Shown: positions 35,640 through 43,800 of the stretch, in pieces
Layout of the letters: each line of letters starts with the position of its first letter
Numbering within the stretch: the first letter of the stretch is position 1
Origin: Larkinella sp049445795
Lineage (GTDB): Bacteria; Bacteroidota; Bacteroidia; Cytophagales; Spirosomataceae
Direction of reading: 5' to 3'
NCBI RefSeq assembly: GCF_049445795.1
Contig: NZ_JBMSDT010000005.1
Coordinates: forward strand, 310,001 to 374,000
Length of the DNA stretch: 64,000 nucleotides
Made by a program: the position numbers and the translations under genes
Notes under the pieces: model-generated
Seen by the model: the letters and a program-made list of their open reading frames with translations, nothing else
What the model was told of the DNA's origin: nothing
Databases searched by the model: none

Positions 35640-36581
35640 TCATTCCACATACAACTCCTCATTTGCCAGGAAATCCTGGTACGTCAGCTCCAGCCCGTCT
35701 TTTAGCGAAATCCGGTGTTGCCAGCCCATCGCGTGCAGCCGCGAGACATCCATGAGTTTGCGGGGTGTTCCGTCCGGTTTTTCGGTATTCCAGCGCACCT
35801 CGCCTTCGTAGCCCACCACCTTCTGCACCTGATCGACCAGCTCGCGGATCGTTTCGTCGACGCCCGTTCCGATGTTGACAAATAGCTCCTCGTCGTAGTT
35901 TTCCATCAGGAAGAAACAGGCGTCGGCCAGGTCGTCGGCGTGCAGGAATTCCCGGCGTGGCGAACCCGTGCCCCAGACTTCGACTTCCGGTTGGTTGTTC
36001 ACTTTGGCTTCGTGGAATTTCCGGATCAACGCGGGCAAGACGTGCGAGTTCTGCAAATCGTAGTTGTCGTTCGGGCCGTACAGGTTCGTCGGCATGGCCG
36101 AAATGAAGTTGCAGCCGTATTGCCGCCGGTACGATTCGCACAGCTTGATGCCGGTAATTTTGGCGATGGCGTAAGGCTCGTTGGTCTGTTCCAGAAAACC
36201 GCTCAAGAGGTATTCTTCCTTTAGGGGCTGCGGAGCCAGTTTCGGGTAAATGCATGACGATCCCAGAAACAGCAGCTTTTTGACGCCCGTCCGGTACGAC
36301 TGGTGAATGATGTTCGCTTCGATCAGCAGGTTGTCGTACAGAAAATCGGCGCGGTAGGTGTTATTGGCCACAATCCCGCCCACTTTGGCGGCTGCCAGGA
36401 ACACGTAATCCGGTTTTTCGGTGGCAAAGAAGTCTTCGACGGCGGCCTGGTTGCGTAAGTCGAGTTCGGACGACGTACGGAGCAAGAGGTTCTCGAAGCC
36501 TTCGGCCTGTAGTTTTCGGACAATCGCCGAGCCAACCATGCCCCGGTGACCGGCTACGTATAGTTTAGCGTCTTTTTCCAC
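35640..36581 (-). CDS. fcl: GDP-L-fucose synthase
   Basis: A 313-aa SDR-family epimerase/reductase that converts GDP-4-keto-6-deoxymannose to GDP-L-fucose with NADPH. The Rossmann motif is AGHRGMVGSAIV (10-20), the active-site YxxxK is YAIAK, and LFLGSSCIYP carries the catalytic Ser. The only start near the conserved N-terminus is a GTG at 36581 (MEKDAKLYVAG). No gmd (GDP-mannose dehydratase) is in the window. Fucose would feed surface polysaccharide synthesis. Confidence 0.93.
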   Translation of the reverse strand: MEKDAKLYVAGHRGMVGSAIVRKLQAEGFENLLLRTSSELDLRNQAAVEDFFATEKPDYVFLAAAKVGGIVANNTYRADFLYDNLLIEANIIHQSYRTGVKKLLFLGSSCIYPKLAPQPLKEEYLLSGFLEQTNEPYAIAKITGIKLCESYRRQYGCNFISAMPTNLYGPNDNYDLQNSHVLPALIRKFHEAKVNNQPEVEVWGTGSPRREFLHADDLADACFFLMENYDEELFVNIGTGVDETIRELVDQVQKVVGYEGEVRWNTEKPDGTPRKLMDVSRLHAMGWQHRISLKDGLELTYQDFLANEELYVE

Positions 36582-36629
36582 AATTCGTTATTTTTGAACG
36601 AAGTTATGCACGGTTTTTGAGAAAACCTT

Positions 36630-36893
36630 TCACGCATAATGTCCATGACAGGACAAAATATAAACGATTTGATTATCAACTTTATAGATCAGTCGATGCT
36701 CGTCGGTAATTCGCCTTGACCAATAGCCTGAATAATTTCCTTTTAAGGCTTCGGGTTTACCCTTTCCTTCAAAAGGAGTACGGCAACATTCCTCGATCAG
36801 CTCAATGATTTTTCGGGCGACCCGGGGTTGCGTCGCCACCCAGGTTGCATATTGGGTAAGGGAAATGGTAGAAAAGGTTGCTTCACGCGGCAT
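36630..36893 (-). CDS. yoeB: Txe/YoeB family toxin
   Basis: An 87-aa ribosome-dependent mRNA endonuclease. It matches the YoeB core closely: TPFEGKGKPEALK, SGYWSRRITDEHRLIY and the ending CHGHYA. Glu48, Arg67, His85 and Tyr86 match the E. coli catalytic residues with a shift of two. The ATG at 36893 is inside the antitoxin gene, an 11-bp overlap that suggests coupled translation; a frame open to 36920 is rejected for that reason. The toxin is bound by the upstream antitoxin. Confidence 0.92.
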   Translation of the reverse strand: MPREATFSTISLTQYATWVATQPRVARKIIELIEECCRTPFEGKGKPEALKGNYSGYWSRRITDEHRLIYKVDNQIVYILSCHGHYA

Positions 36894-37104
36894 GATCAAC
36901 CATGGCACGGAGTTGGTCAATGGTCAGGGTGACGCCACGGCCTTCGCGAAAGTCTTTCTCGCCCTGCTCAATGACTTGATCAAGCGTTAACTCTTGCGTT
37001 GGCACGGATTCTGAAGAGATTGTTGCACCCACTGCTTTGGCAACTTCCTGAAAAATACCCAGAAAGCGTCTTTCAGTCTGAATATGAATAGTCGTGGTTT
37101 CCAT
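36883..37104 (-). CDS. Antitoxin of the YoeB pair
   Basis: A 73-aa protein directly before yoeB, the usual antitoxin-toxin order. It begins METTTIHIQTERRF and has an acidic, helical C-terminal half (LTLDQVIEQGEKDFREGRG), suited to wrapping the toxin. It does not show the Phd/YefM DNA-binding N-terminus that normally partners YoeB, but resembles the short antitoxins (DUF2683-like) common in Bacteroidota. Autoregulation of the pair is expected but no operator is obvious. Confidence 0.78.
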   Translation of the reverse strand: METTTIHIQTERRFLGIFQEVAKAVGATISSESVPTQELTLDQVIEQGEKDFREGRGVTLTIDQLRAMVDHAA

Positions 37105-37350
37105 AGCGCAATTGGTAGCGATACGCCGGATAAACCGGTCAAATGTCGTAGTGGTAAATGTAGTAAATTTATAGGGTTAACGTAGGGGTCGGCGAAAAAG
37201 TTACAAGGCAGACGGTATCAGCCGGAGTCTGACGAACGGCTTTTTCAACCAGCCAATACATGGTCCGATTCAGAAAATAAAACTCCGGAAAGTGCGTTCA
37301 ATACTAGTACTATTTCGCCTGAACCGCGCAGGCTGATTTTTTACGGTTGC

Positions 37351-38292
37351 ATGAAACGAATTGCTTTAATAAGCTTATTGGTAATGGGCTGGCAGCTCGG
37401 GATGGCCCAAACGACTACGTCGCCCGTCCAGAACTCCTTCACGACATCGCAGGCTCCGGTGACGGAAAAATCGAAGAAGGGTGACAAAACTGGTCCCTCG
37501 TTTATGCCCTCGGGCGTGGAAACACTAATGAGTGAGACCTTGCCGGACCTGGGTCTGAAAGTCAAACAGTTCAAGGAGGACCAGAAAGACAAAGCTGAGC
37601 GCCGGAAGAAAGCCCGGCTGCTGAAGACGGAATACGAAGGCATCCCGATTGTCGAGCAGTACACCAAATTTGGCAGTGGCGACCGGACGATTATTGAAAA
37701 ATTTACGGTTCTGAAACAATACCGCCAGCCCAATCCGTACGTCCGCGAAACCTACTGGTTCGACCCGAAAGCCGGGCGGGTTTCGTCGGCGCTGATCAAG
37801 GACAAGGATAAAGTAATGATCCTGCACGGGCCGTACAAACGCTACCAGAACGGCGTTCTGCTCGAAGAAGGCTTCTATTACATCGGCGCGAAAGACGGCC
37901 GCTGGGAAAAGTACGACGCCAACTACCTGCTGCTCGACAAACAGAAGTGGTTCCGGGGTTTCCCGGCCGAATCCGAAATTACCTACTACGACTCGGCTCA
38001 CACCAAAATTAAGGAAGTGTTACCGAAGGAGTTCGGGCAGGTACATGGCCAGTACATGGCGTTCTACGAGGGTGGGCAACTGGCGGCTGAAGGAAAGTAC
38101 GACCACGGCGTCAAAGTCGGCCGTTGGGTGGAATACTACCAATACCGTCGGCAACGCAAGAAAATTACTCAATATGGCCGCGACCGCTGGACCGAAGAAT
38201 TTGAGCCTTACGTCATCAGCGAGTGGGACGACAAAGGCAAAATTACCTACGAGCGGCCCAAGGAAAAGGAAGTCGCTGAGGACGATCAGTAG
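37351..38292 (+). CDS. Exported protein with MORN/YwqK-like repeats
   Basis: A 313-aa protein with a signal peptide ending near GMAQTTT. The middle is charged (VKQFKEDQKDKAERRKKAR). The C-terminal 150 residues contain YwqK/MORN-like units: HGPYKRYQNGVLLEEGFY, HGQYMAFYEGGQLAAEGKYD and VGRWVEYY. Genome annotation often labels this domain 'YwqK family antitoxin', but a toxin-antitoxin role is doubtful for an exported protein. It is probably an envelope protein of unknown role. It converges with the GDSL gene, 1 bp from its stop. Confidence 0.75.
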   Translation: MKRIALISLLVMGWQLGMAQTTTSPVQNSFTTSQAPVTEKSKKGDKTGPSFMPSGVETLMSETLPDLGLKVKQFKEDQKDKAERRKKARLLKTEYEGIPIVEQYTKFGSGDRTIIEKFTVLKQYRQPNPYVRETYWFDPKAGRVSSALIKDKDKVMILHGPYKRYQNGVLLEEGFYYIGAKDGRWEKYDANYLLLDKQKWFRGFPAESEITYYDSAHTKIKEVLPKEFGQVHGQYMAFYEGGQLAAEGKYDHGVKVGRWVEYYQYRRQRKKITQYGRDRWTEEFEPYVISEWDDKGKITYERPKEKEVAEDDQ

Positions 38293-38293
38293 C

Positions 38294-39004
38294 TTACTCC
38301 AACAACGTCTTCACCACCGGCAGGGCTTGTTCGGCCCACAACCGGTATTGTTTCCCCGAAAAATGCAGGTCATCGTCGGCAATTTGCGACCGATCGCCAG
38401 CCGCTGCGCGCGAGGTGGGCGTAATGTCGATGTAGGCAATGCTGGCTTTCCGGCATTCGTCCTGGGCCACGGCGTTAAAGGCGTCGATTTCCCGAGCAAT
38501 CTGCTGGCGATCGCGCCCGGAACCGGCCGCAAACGGTGTGACGCCCCAATCCGGAATCGACAGCACAAACACCCGGTTTGGGCTGTTTCCGGCAAAACGC
38601 CGGGCGGTTTGCAACAACGCCCGGACCTCGGTGCGATATCGATCTGTATCCTGTCCCCGGTATTGGTTGTTGACGCCGATCAGCAGCGACACCAGGCCGT
38701 AGGTCTTTTGATTCCCGCTTTTTTGAATGGCCTCGCTGAGTTCGGCAGTCGTCCAGCCGGTGCGGGCGATGATGTCCGGATCGGCCACATCGACGCCGTC
38801 TTTCCGGAGTAAACCGGCGAGCTGGACGCTCCAGCGGTCGGCATCCGGTACGCTTTCACCGATGGTATAGGAATCGCCGAGGGCAAGGTAGGGGTAGGCG
38901 TGTGCCGAAGCCGTGGGGTTCGTTATCATACCGTCGTCGTCTGCGCCGGGTTTGGTGCAGGCTACAAAGAGAACGAAAAAAAGCAGGTTTACCAACGGTT
39001 GCAA
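38294..39004 (-). CDS. SGNH/GDSL hydrolase, putative lipoprotein
   Basis: A 236-aa esterase-like protein. Block I is LALGDSYTIG with the Ser nucleophile, block III is LIGVNNQY and block V is DDLHFSGKQ (Asp/His), a complete SGNH triad. A lipoprotein signal (LLFFVLFVAC) at the N-terminus is encoded only if translation starts at TTG (39004 or 38995), since no ATG precedes the signal peptide; the first in-frame ATG comes after the lipidation Cys. It probably removes acyl groups from glycans or lipids at the outer membrane. Confidence 0.82.
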   Translation of the reverse strand: MQPLVNLLFFVLFVACTKPGADDDGMITNPTASAHAYPYLALGDSYTIGESVPDADRWSVQLAGLLRKDGVDVADPDIIARTGWTTAELSEAIQKSGNQKTYGLVSLLIGVNNQYRGQDTDRYRTEVRALLQTARRFAGNSPNRVFVLSIPDWGVTPFAAGSGRDRQQIAREIDAFNAVAQDECRKASIAYIDITPTSRAAAGDRSQIADDDLHFSGKQYRLWAEQALPVVKTLLE

Positions 39005-39131
39005 GGGAATCGCCGGAGCGGAGTTTAGTGAACGATGAAACGACTCACGTTAAACCGAGAAATGGGGTATTTGGTTAAAAATCAACGGAGTTAAGCGGAC
39101 TGAGCACGTAGTAGCGCGGCCAGAACTGCGT

Positions 39132-40247
39132 TTATCGGGATTCCTCCAGGGGTTGAGACTCAAAAAGCTGAATGTACCGTTTTTTGCGGCCCGGTCCGGC
39201 GGCTTCGTCCCGAACGTCCGTCACGATCACCGTATGAAGCTGCTTTGGATCCATTGCTGCCACCTCGCTGGGGTTCATTTCCCGGCCGTTGATGATCACC
39301 GTCACGTTTTCGGGATGATACAGTTGCAGCCGGTTTTCGGCGTTGATGAACACGCCCAGCCCTTCGTTCCGGCGGCCCGGGTTGTCGCGGAGCCAATCGC
39401 CTTTTACCGTGGTGGTGCCTCCGGAAAAGACCTTCCGCTGTTTGGCAATAAAATAAGCCATCCGGTTTTCTGCGAACAAAGCCTCAACGGCTTTTTCGTC
39501 GTCTTTCGCAAGCTGTTCCAAAACGGCGGGCAAGTCGCCAGTCATTTTGCCAATGCTCAGCGAGCCGCGCTCGGTGGTAGATAGATAGCCGCCAATCGAC
39601 TGGATCGGTTTATCGTTTTCATCGCCGTCCGACGCCGACCCCGAACCACCTTTTTCCTGATGAATTGTTACCCCGATGGCGTCGATGTACAATTGAAACG
39701 GGTCGAACTTGATTGTATTGAAGTCAAAGGTGTACAGACTGGCTTTCTCAATGGTCTGTTTTAGCTCAATCAACTCATTAAACGACATTTTTGGCGTAAG
39801 TACCCAATAAAGTACCTCCCCTTTTTGCACCACATACCGACTCTTTCTTTCAACTGCATCCGATTTTTCTTCGGCAACGGTTTTCGCTGAATCCAGCGCA
39901 ATCAGTCCAATTTCTGCTTCTTTCCCGGAGGATTCCGCCAAAACCGCAGCCGCCGGTTCGGCCCGGAAGCTGGCCGGTTTGACCCTGCTGGAAACCTTGG
40001 CAACGGCACGCTCCGGCGTTTCTTTTTTAAGCACCAGCGGCTGCGTCGTTCGGTTCCGTTTTTCAACAGCGGCCATCGTTGTGACGAGGCCCGTTATGGC
40101 GAAGAGAAAGACATACACCGGCCACGACCACCGGTATTTAGTCTTCTGGTTCATCATCCGAATGCGGTTTTTCAAAAACCGTGACCCAAAACGATTTACA
40201 AACGCGAACCGCTCCGGGCGTTGTGAAAAGAGAGGAGATATTTTCAT
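39132..40247 (-). CDS. Membrane protein related to the C-terminal half of M56 peptidases
   Basis: A 371-aa protein with a single transmembrane helix near residues 44-62. It begins with FGSRFLKNRIRMMNQKTKYR, which mirrors the linker (QSLLKNRISMMNRKS) that follows the peptidase domain in the upstream M56 protein, so it looks like a paralogue that lost or never had the HExxH half. The C-terminal region includes VTVIINGREMNPSEVAAMDP, a plug-like segment. It lies 18 bp downstream of the M56 gene, probably in the same operon. The function is unknown. Confidence 0.7.
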   Translation of the reverse strand: MKISPLFSQRPERFAFVNRFGSRFLKNRIRMMNQKTKYRWSWPVYVFLFAITGLVTTMAAVEKRNRTTQPLVLKKETPERAVAKVSSRVKPASFRAEPAAAVLAESSGKEAEIGLIALDSAKTVAEEKSDAVERKSRYVVQKGEVLYWVLTPKMSFNELIELKQTIEKASLYTFDFNTIKFDPFQLYIDAIGVTIHQEKGGSGSASDGDENDKPIQSIGGYLSTTERGSLSIGKMTGDLPAVLEQLAKDDEKAVEALFAENRMAYFIAKQRKVFSGGTTTVKGDWLRDNPGRRNEGLGVFINAENRLQLYHPENVTVIINGREMNPSEVAAMDPKQLHTVIVTDVRDEAAGPGRKKRYIQLFESQPLEESR

Positions 40248-40265
40248 GGTCGAGTAGGGAACCTG

Positions 40266-41975
40266 TTACTTGGCCAGCAACTGATTTTTGGTTGTCATGA
40301 CAACTAAGCCTTTGGTTGTGAACGCCGGGCGCACCGTTCCGGCCGTCCGCTGATCGAAAACCGCCACCGAAATTTTGTCTTCAGCGGATACCGCCCGAAA
40401 TTCTTCGTACGAGCACACTTTTCCATCCTTCAGGAACGTAAACGTCCGAAGCTGGTCCGGCGGCAGCGTTCCCCGGTACAAAAGCTGACGGCCCAGCGCC
40501 ATGATGTCGGGATTGGCTGAGAAAACCGCATCCAGAATTTTGCCGTCGATGATTGTGGCCCCGTACCGACCGTGGGTGCCAAATCGGGTGACCGCTTCCC
40601 AGGCGGTCAGGACAGTTCGTCGGTAATCCGATTGAGAGCCGAAGCCGAAGGGTTGGCCCGGGCGCAGGTTCAGGATTCGGCCGTTGAGTACCACAATCGG
40701 TTTTTCGCGTTCCCAGATCGAAAACAGGGTGTCGGGCAGTTGCATCACCCGGCGAGTGGTCTGCACCACGAAAGGTTTGGCCGGATTGGGTTGCATGGCC
40801 GTAATGACAAAGGGCGGAATCTGGCGGAGCGACCGGGCAACGACCTTGCTGCCGGTTTTTACCTCCACCGAAATATAATCGATCTGACCCGCCGGATTCA
40901 GGTCAGCCTGGTATTGCATGGTCATGCCTTTTTCGGCAAAAGCCCCCCGCATCACTTCCAGATCGGGCAGCGTCGTGACGGCCGTAATGAGTCCGAAAAC
41001 CCCGCTACGGTTTTCGACGACGTACTTTGACACCGATTTGGGCACCGTAAACGCCGTGCTGGCCAGCAGAGTCGTTCCGCCAAAGAGCAGGTAAAACCAG
41101 GCCGAGCCCCGGGCGCTTTTTCGGTTCATCATCGAAATCCGGTTTTTCAGCAGCGACTGATTGAACGAGTTGGTGGTGGGGCGGACCGGAACCGGAATTT
41201 CGCCCGACAAACTGGCTTTCAGCAGGTAATACTGGTAGGTTTTTTTCTCGACGCCTTCTTCGAGCACCTCCCGGTCGACGAGGTATTCGAGGTTTTCCTG
41301 CACCAGTTGCTGGTGCCACCAGGCAAACGGGTTGAACCAGAAAACAATCCGGAGGAGTTCGGCCAGCAGCATATCCAGGCTATGCCACTGGCGACTATGA
41401 ACCCGCTCATGGACTAAAACCTGCTCGAATTCATCCGGCTCGTACAAAGCCGGATTCAGAACGACCCAGTGAAAAAAAGAAAAAGGTGCCCGCACTTCGG
41501 GACTGACCACCAGCCAGATATCTTCCTCCCACGACCGCTCCGACCGTCCGATCAGCCGGGCCAGCGACAGCAACTGCATCAGGAGCCGCCCGGTCAGAAA
41601 AATAACGCCCGCCAGATAGACCCACAGCAACAGTTGCGGCCACGGAAACGGTTCTTCGATGGGTTGGGTCGCAGCCCGCTCGGCGGGTTGCTGAACCGAC
41701 GGTTTTGGGGCGGTTGGGAAGGCGTGAGCCGGTTTTAACCGCGACCAGTCGAGCACGTTCAGGTTCGGAACGGTTTGCCGGACCAGATTCCGGACTGGTG
41801 CGGGCCGGAAGTCGGGCACTTCTACCAACGGCAGCAGGACCGCCAGCGCCACGTTCAGCGCGAGCAGATACCGGTTCAGGCCAAACCAGGTGGCCCGGCG
41901 GAGCAGCAACCGGTAGCAAAGCGTCAGCACCGCCAGCACCAGGCCCGCTTGCAGGAGGTAGATCAACAGGCTCAT
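40266..41975 (-). CDS. M56 family (BlaR1-like) metallopeptidase sensor
   Basis: A 569-aa membrane protease of the BlaR1/MecR1 type. Four hydrophobic helices surround the zinc motif HERVH (189-193), with a downstream Glu in LVQENLEYLVDREV. In the beta-lactam systems this cuts the BlaI repressor after a signal. The outer C-terminal domain is not a penicillin-binding domain: it contains repeated plug-like segments (VVLNGRILNLRPGQ), so the signal is probably not a beta-lactam. The blaI-like repressor overlaps its start by proximity (2 bp gap). Confidence 0.85.
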   Translation of the reverse strand: MSLLIYLLQAGLVLAVLTLCYRLLLRRATWFGLNRYLLALNVALAVLLPLVEVPDFRPAPVRNLVRQTVPNLNVLDWSRLKPAHAFPTAPKPSVQQPAERAATQPIEEPFPWPQLLLWVYLAGVIFLTGRLLMQLLSLARLIGRSERSWEEDIWLVVSPEVRAPFSFFHWVVLNPALYEPDEFEQVLVHERVHSRQWHSLDMLLAELLRIVFWFNPFAWWHQQLVQENLEYLVDREVLEEGVEKKTYQYYLLKASLSGEIPVPVRPTTNSFNQSLLKNRISMMNRKSARGSAWFYLLFGGTTLLASTAFTVPKSVSKYVVENRSGVFGLITAVTTLPDLEVMRGAFAEKGMTMQYQADLNPAGQIDYISVEVKTGSKVVARSLRQIPPFVITAMQPNPAKPFVVQTTRRVMQLPDTLFSIWEREKPIVVLNGRILNLRPGQPFGFGSQSDYRRTVLTAWEAVTRFGTHGRYGATIIDGKILDAVFSANPDIMALGRQLLYRGTLPPDQLRTFTFLKDGKVCSYEEFRAVSAEDKISVAVFDQRTAGTVRPAFTTKGLVVMTTKNQLLAK

Positions 41976-41977
41976 GG

Positions 41978-42340
41978 CTATTGCCCTTTCTCAATCATCG
42001 TAATGATTTCCTTCAATTCATCCACCGAAATTTTTTCCTTCTTGGCAAAATAGCTCACCAGGTTTTTGTAGGAATCGTCGAAGTAGTCAGACACCACTTT
42101 TTTCAGCACAAAGCGGTTTTGGTAGTCTTCTTTACTGATAATTGGGTAATACTCATGGGTGTTACCATAGGCCTGATGGCCCACATAGCCTTTTTCTTCC
42201 AGATTCCGGATGATGGTCGAAACCGTATTGTAGTGGAGCGGGGGATCGGTAAAGTAAGGCAGCATGTCTTTAACGAACGACTGTTCGACCTTCCATAACA
42301 CCTGCATGATTTCTTCTTCTTTTGCGGTTAGCTTTTCCAT
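41978..42340 (-). CDS. BlaI/MecI/CopY family transcriptional repressor
   Basis: A 120-aa winged-helix repressor: LTAKEEEIMQVLWKVEQSFVKDMLPYF, then LHYNTVSTIIRNLEEKGYVGHQ (recognition helix), and a C-terminal dimerisation helix. It likely represses its own operon with the M56 protease and the membrane protein, and is inactivated by cleavage. A candidate operator lies upstream at 42429. It diverges from gldH, so it might also act on that promoter. Confidence 0.9.
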   Translation of the reverse strand: MEKLTAKEEEIMQVLWKVEQSFVKDMLPYFTDPPLHYNTVSTIIRNLEEKGYVGHQAYGNTHEYYPIISKEDYQNRFVLKKVVSDYFDDSYKNLVSYFAKKEKISVDELKEIITMIEKGQ

Positions 42341-42428
42341 TGTGCTTGTTTTAGGTTAATGTTATCCGACTAGCGGGAGCAAGTCCCTGACTCAGAGGAA
42401 CGAATATAAAACGCTTCGGAAAGTTTCC

Positions 42429-42446
42429 AAACTATTTTCGTAGTTT
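42429..42446. promoter_or_regulatory. Candidate operator (inverted repeat) between blaI-like gene and gldH
   Basis: AAACTA-TTTTCG-TAGTTT, a 6-bp inverted repeat with a 6-nt spacer, similar in its ACTA/TAGT half-sites to known BlaI/MecI operators. A second inverted repeat, GGAAAGTTTCC, lies just before it (about 42418-42428). The site is 89 bp before the repressor gene and 31 bp before the gldH -33 box. Confidence 0.5.
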
Positions 42447-42476
42447 TTTATCCTAAAGTTTGCGGTCACGGCGTTA

Positions 42477-42507
42477 TTTGAATCTTACGGAGAGGCTCGT
42501 AGCTTTG
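42477..42507 (+). promoter_or_regulatory. Promoter of gldH
   Basis: TTTG (42477-42480), a 19-nt spacer and TAGCTTTG (42500-42507) match the Bacteroidota consensus exactly. Transcription would begin near 42513, giving a very short leader before the ATG at 42520. Confidence 0.8.
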
Positions 42508-42519
42508 CACAAAGACCGC

Positions 42520-43029
42520 ATGAAGCGCATGAAAAAATTACTGATAGGATTACTGGCCGGATTAGGGTGGTTGCTTGCGGGTTGCGACGAGAAGGCGGTT
42601 TACAAAGGCATTGAAGACATTAAAGATGGCACCTGGTACATCAATAACGCACCGGAATTTACGTTCGAGATTGAAGATACCACGCTTACCTATTCTGTTT
42701 ATTACAACATCCGCAACAGCGTCGCGTACCCGTATTACAACCTGTTTATCCGGCGGTATCTGCTTGACGCCAGCGGAAAAGTGCTGGAATCGAAGCAGGA
42801 CGAACTGACGCTGCTCGACCCGAAAACCGGCAAACCGTACGGCGATGGCCTGGGCGATCTGTTTGATCACCGGATCAGTATGCTCAAAAACTACCGTTTC
42901 CCGCAGAGCGGCAAGTACACCATCCGGCTGCGGCAATACATGCGTCAGAACCCGCTGCCGGAGATTTACAGCGTGGGCGTAACGGTCGAAAAAGATATCT
43001 ATACTCAGGCAAAAGAAGAAAGAGAATAG
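42520..43029 (+). CDS. gldH: Gliding motility lipoprotein GldH
   Basis: A 169-aa outer-membrane lipoprotein. The start is MKRMKKLLIG, 12 nt after the promoter; the frame extends upstream into the promoter and is not used. The lipobox is LLAGC, and the mature part (YKGIEDIKDGTWYINNAPEF, YNLFIRRYL) matches GldH, a protein needed with other Gld components for gliding over surfaces in Bacteroidota. The exact role of GldH is unsettled. It lies upstream of a LON-domain gene on the same strand. Confidence 0.88.
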   Translation: MKRMKKLLIGLLAGLGWLLAGCDEKAVYKGIEDIKDGTWYINNAPEFTFEIEDTTLTYSVYYNIRNSVAYPYYNLFIRRYLLDASGKVLESKQDELTLLDPKTGKPYGDGLGDLFDHRISMLKNYRFPQSGKYTIRLRQYMRQNPLPEIYSVGVTVEKDIYTQAKEERE

Positions 43030-43105
43030 ACGAGCGACTACTCGGTTGAAAAAGAGAACGTTAATCTCACTTCTTTTCTCTTGTGTCTAATCAGTCTACT
43101 ACAGT

Positions 43106-43735
43106 ATGGAAATTTACCTGCCCCTTTTCCCACTGAATTTAGTAGTATACCCTCACGAAGATCTGAATTTGCACATTTTTGAGGAGCGCTACCGGCAACT
43201 GATCGGTGAATGCCTGGAAACCGGCCAGCCGTTTGGCATTCCGGTTTTTCTGAATAACAAACTCCCCGGCTACGGTACCGAGATGCAGGTAACAACCCTG
43301 CACAAGCGCTACGACGACGGTCGGATGGACATCAAAACCAAAGGCCTACGCATCTTCCAGATTGTCGATTTTGAAAACCCCGGGTCGGGCAAGCTCTACG
43401 CGGCTGGGCGTGTAAACGTGCTCGAAACACTTCCCGACATGGGCAACCATCTGTACGAACTGGCGGGTAAACTGAGCCGGTTGTATGAACTGCTACAGAT
43501 TAAGGCGGACATCGACACCATCGAGCCACTGCTGTCGTTCCGGGTAGCCCACAAAATTGGTCTCTCGGTCGACGAAGAGTACGAACTGCTGACGATTGAA
43601 ACGGAAAACGACCGTCAACGCTTCCTGATTCGCCACCTCGACCGCGTGTTGCCCGTTGTGGCCGAAATGGAACGCACCAAAGACCGCATCAAGATGAACG
43701 GTCACTTCAAAAACCTCGACCCACTCAAATTCTAG
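43106..43735 (+). CDS. LON peptidase substrate-binding-domain protein
   Basis: A 209-aa stand-alone Lon N-terminal domain with no ATPase or protease parts. The typical features are LPLFPLNLVVYPHEDLNLHIFEERY and GKLYAAGRVNVLE, plus the helical C-terminal bundle. Such proteins may bind substrates or partners; the function is unknown. It lies 76 bp after gldH and probably shares its transcript. A perfect 15-16 bp hairpin starts at its stop codon. Confidence 0.85.
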   Translation: MEIYLPLFPLNLVVYPHEDLNLHIFEERYRQLIGECLETGQPFGIPVFLNNKLPGYGTEMQVTTLHKRYDDGRMDIKTKGLRIFQIVDFENPGSGKLYAAGRVNVLETLPDMGNHLYELAGKLSRLYELLQIKADIDTIEPLLSFRVAHKIGLSVDEEYELLTIETENDRQRFLIRHLDRVLPVVAEMERTKDRIKMNGHFKNLDPLKF

Positions 43736-43769
43736 CAAACCGCCAAGCCCGCAGGGCTTGGCGGTTTGC
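43735..43769. terminator. Perfect hairpin between convergent genes, probable bidirectional terminator
   Basis: Arms 43735-43750 and 43754-43769 (GCAAACCGCCAAGCCC and its exact complement) around GCA form a 16-bp stem that includes the last base of the LON-domain stop codon. No long T run follows, but the stem is very stable. Confidence 0.7.
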
Positions 43770-43800
43770 TGCGAAATGGTGGCTGCTAGTGGCGTGGGGG

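Noticed and set aside
37351..38292. Annotation of the YwqK-like repeat protein as an antitoxin
   Set aside because: It has a signal peptide and MORN-like repeats and no adjacent toxin; the label is a naming artefact.
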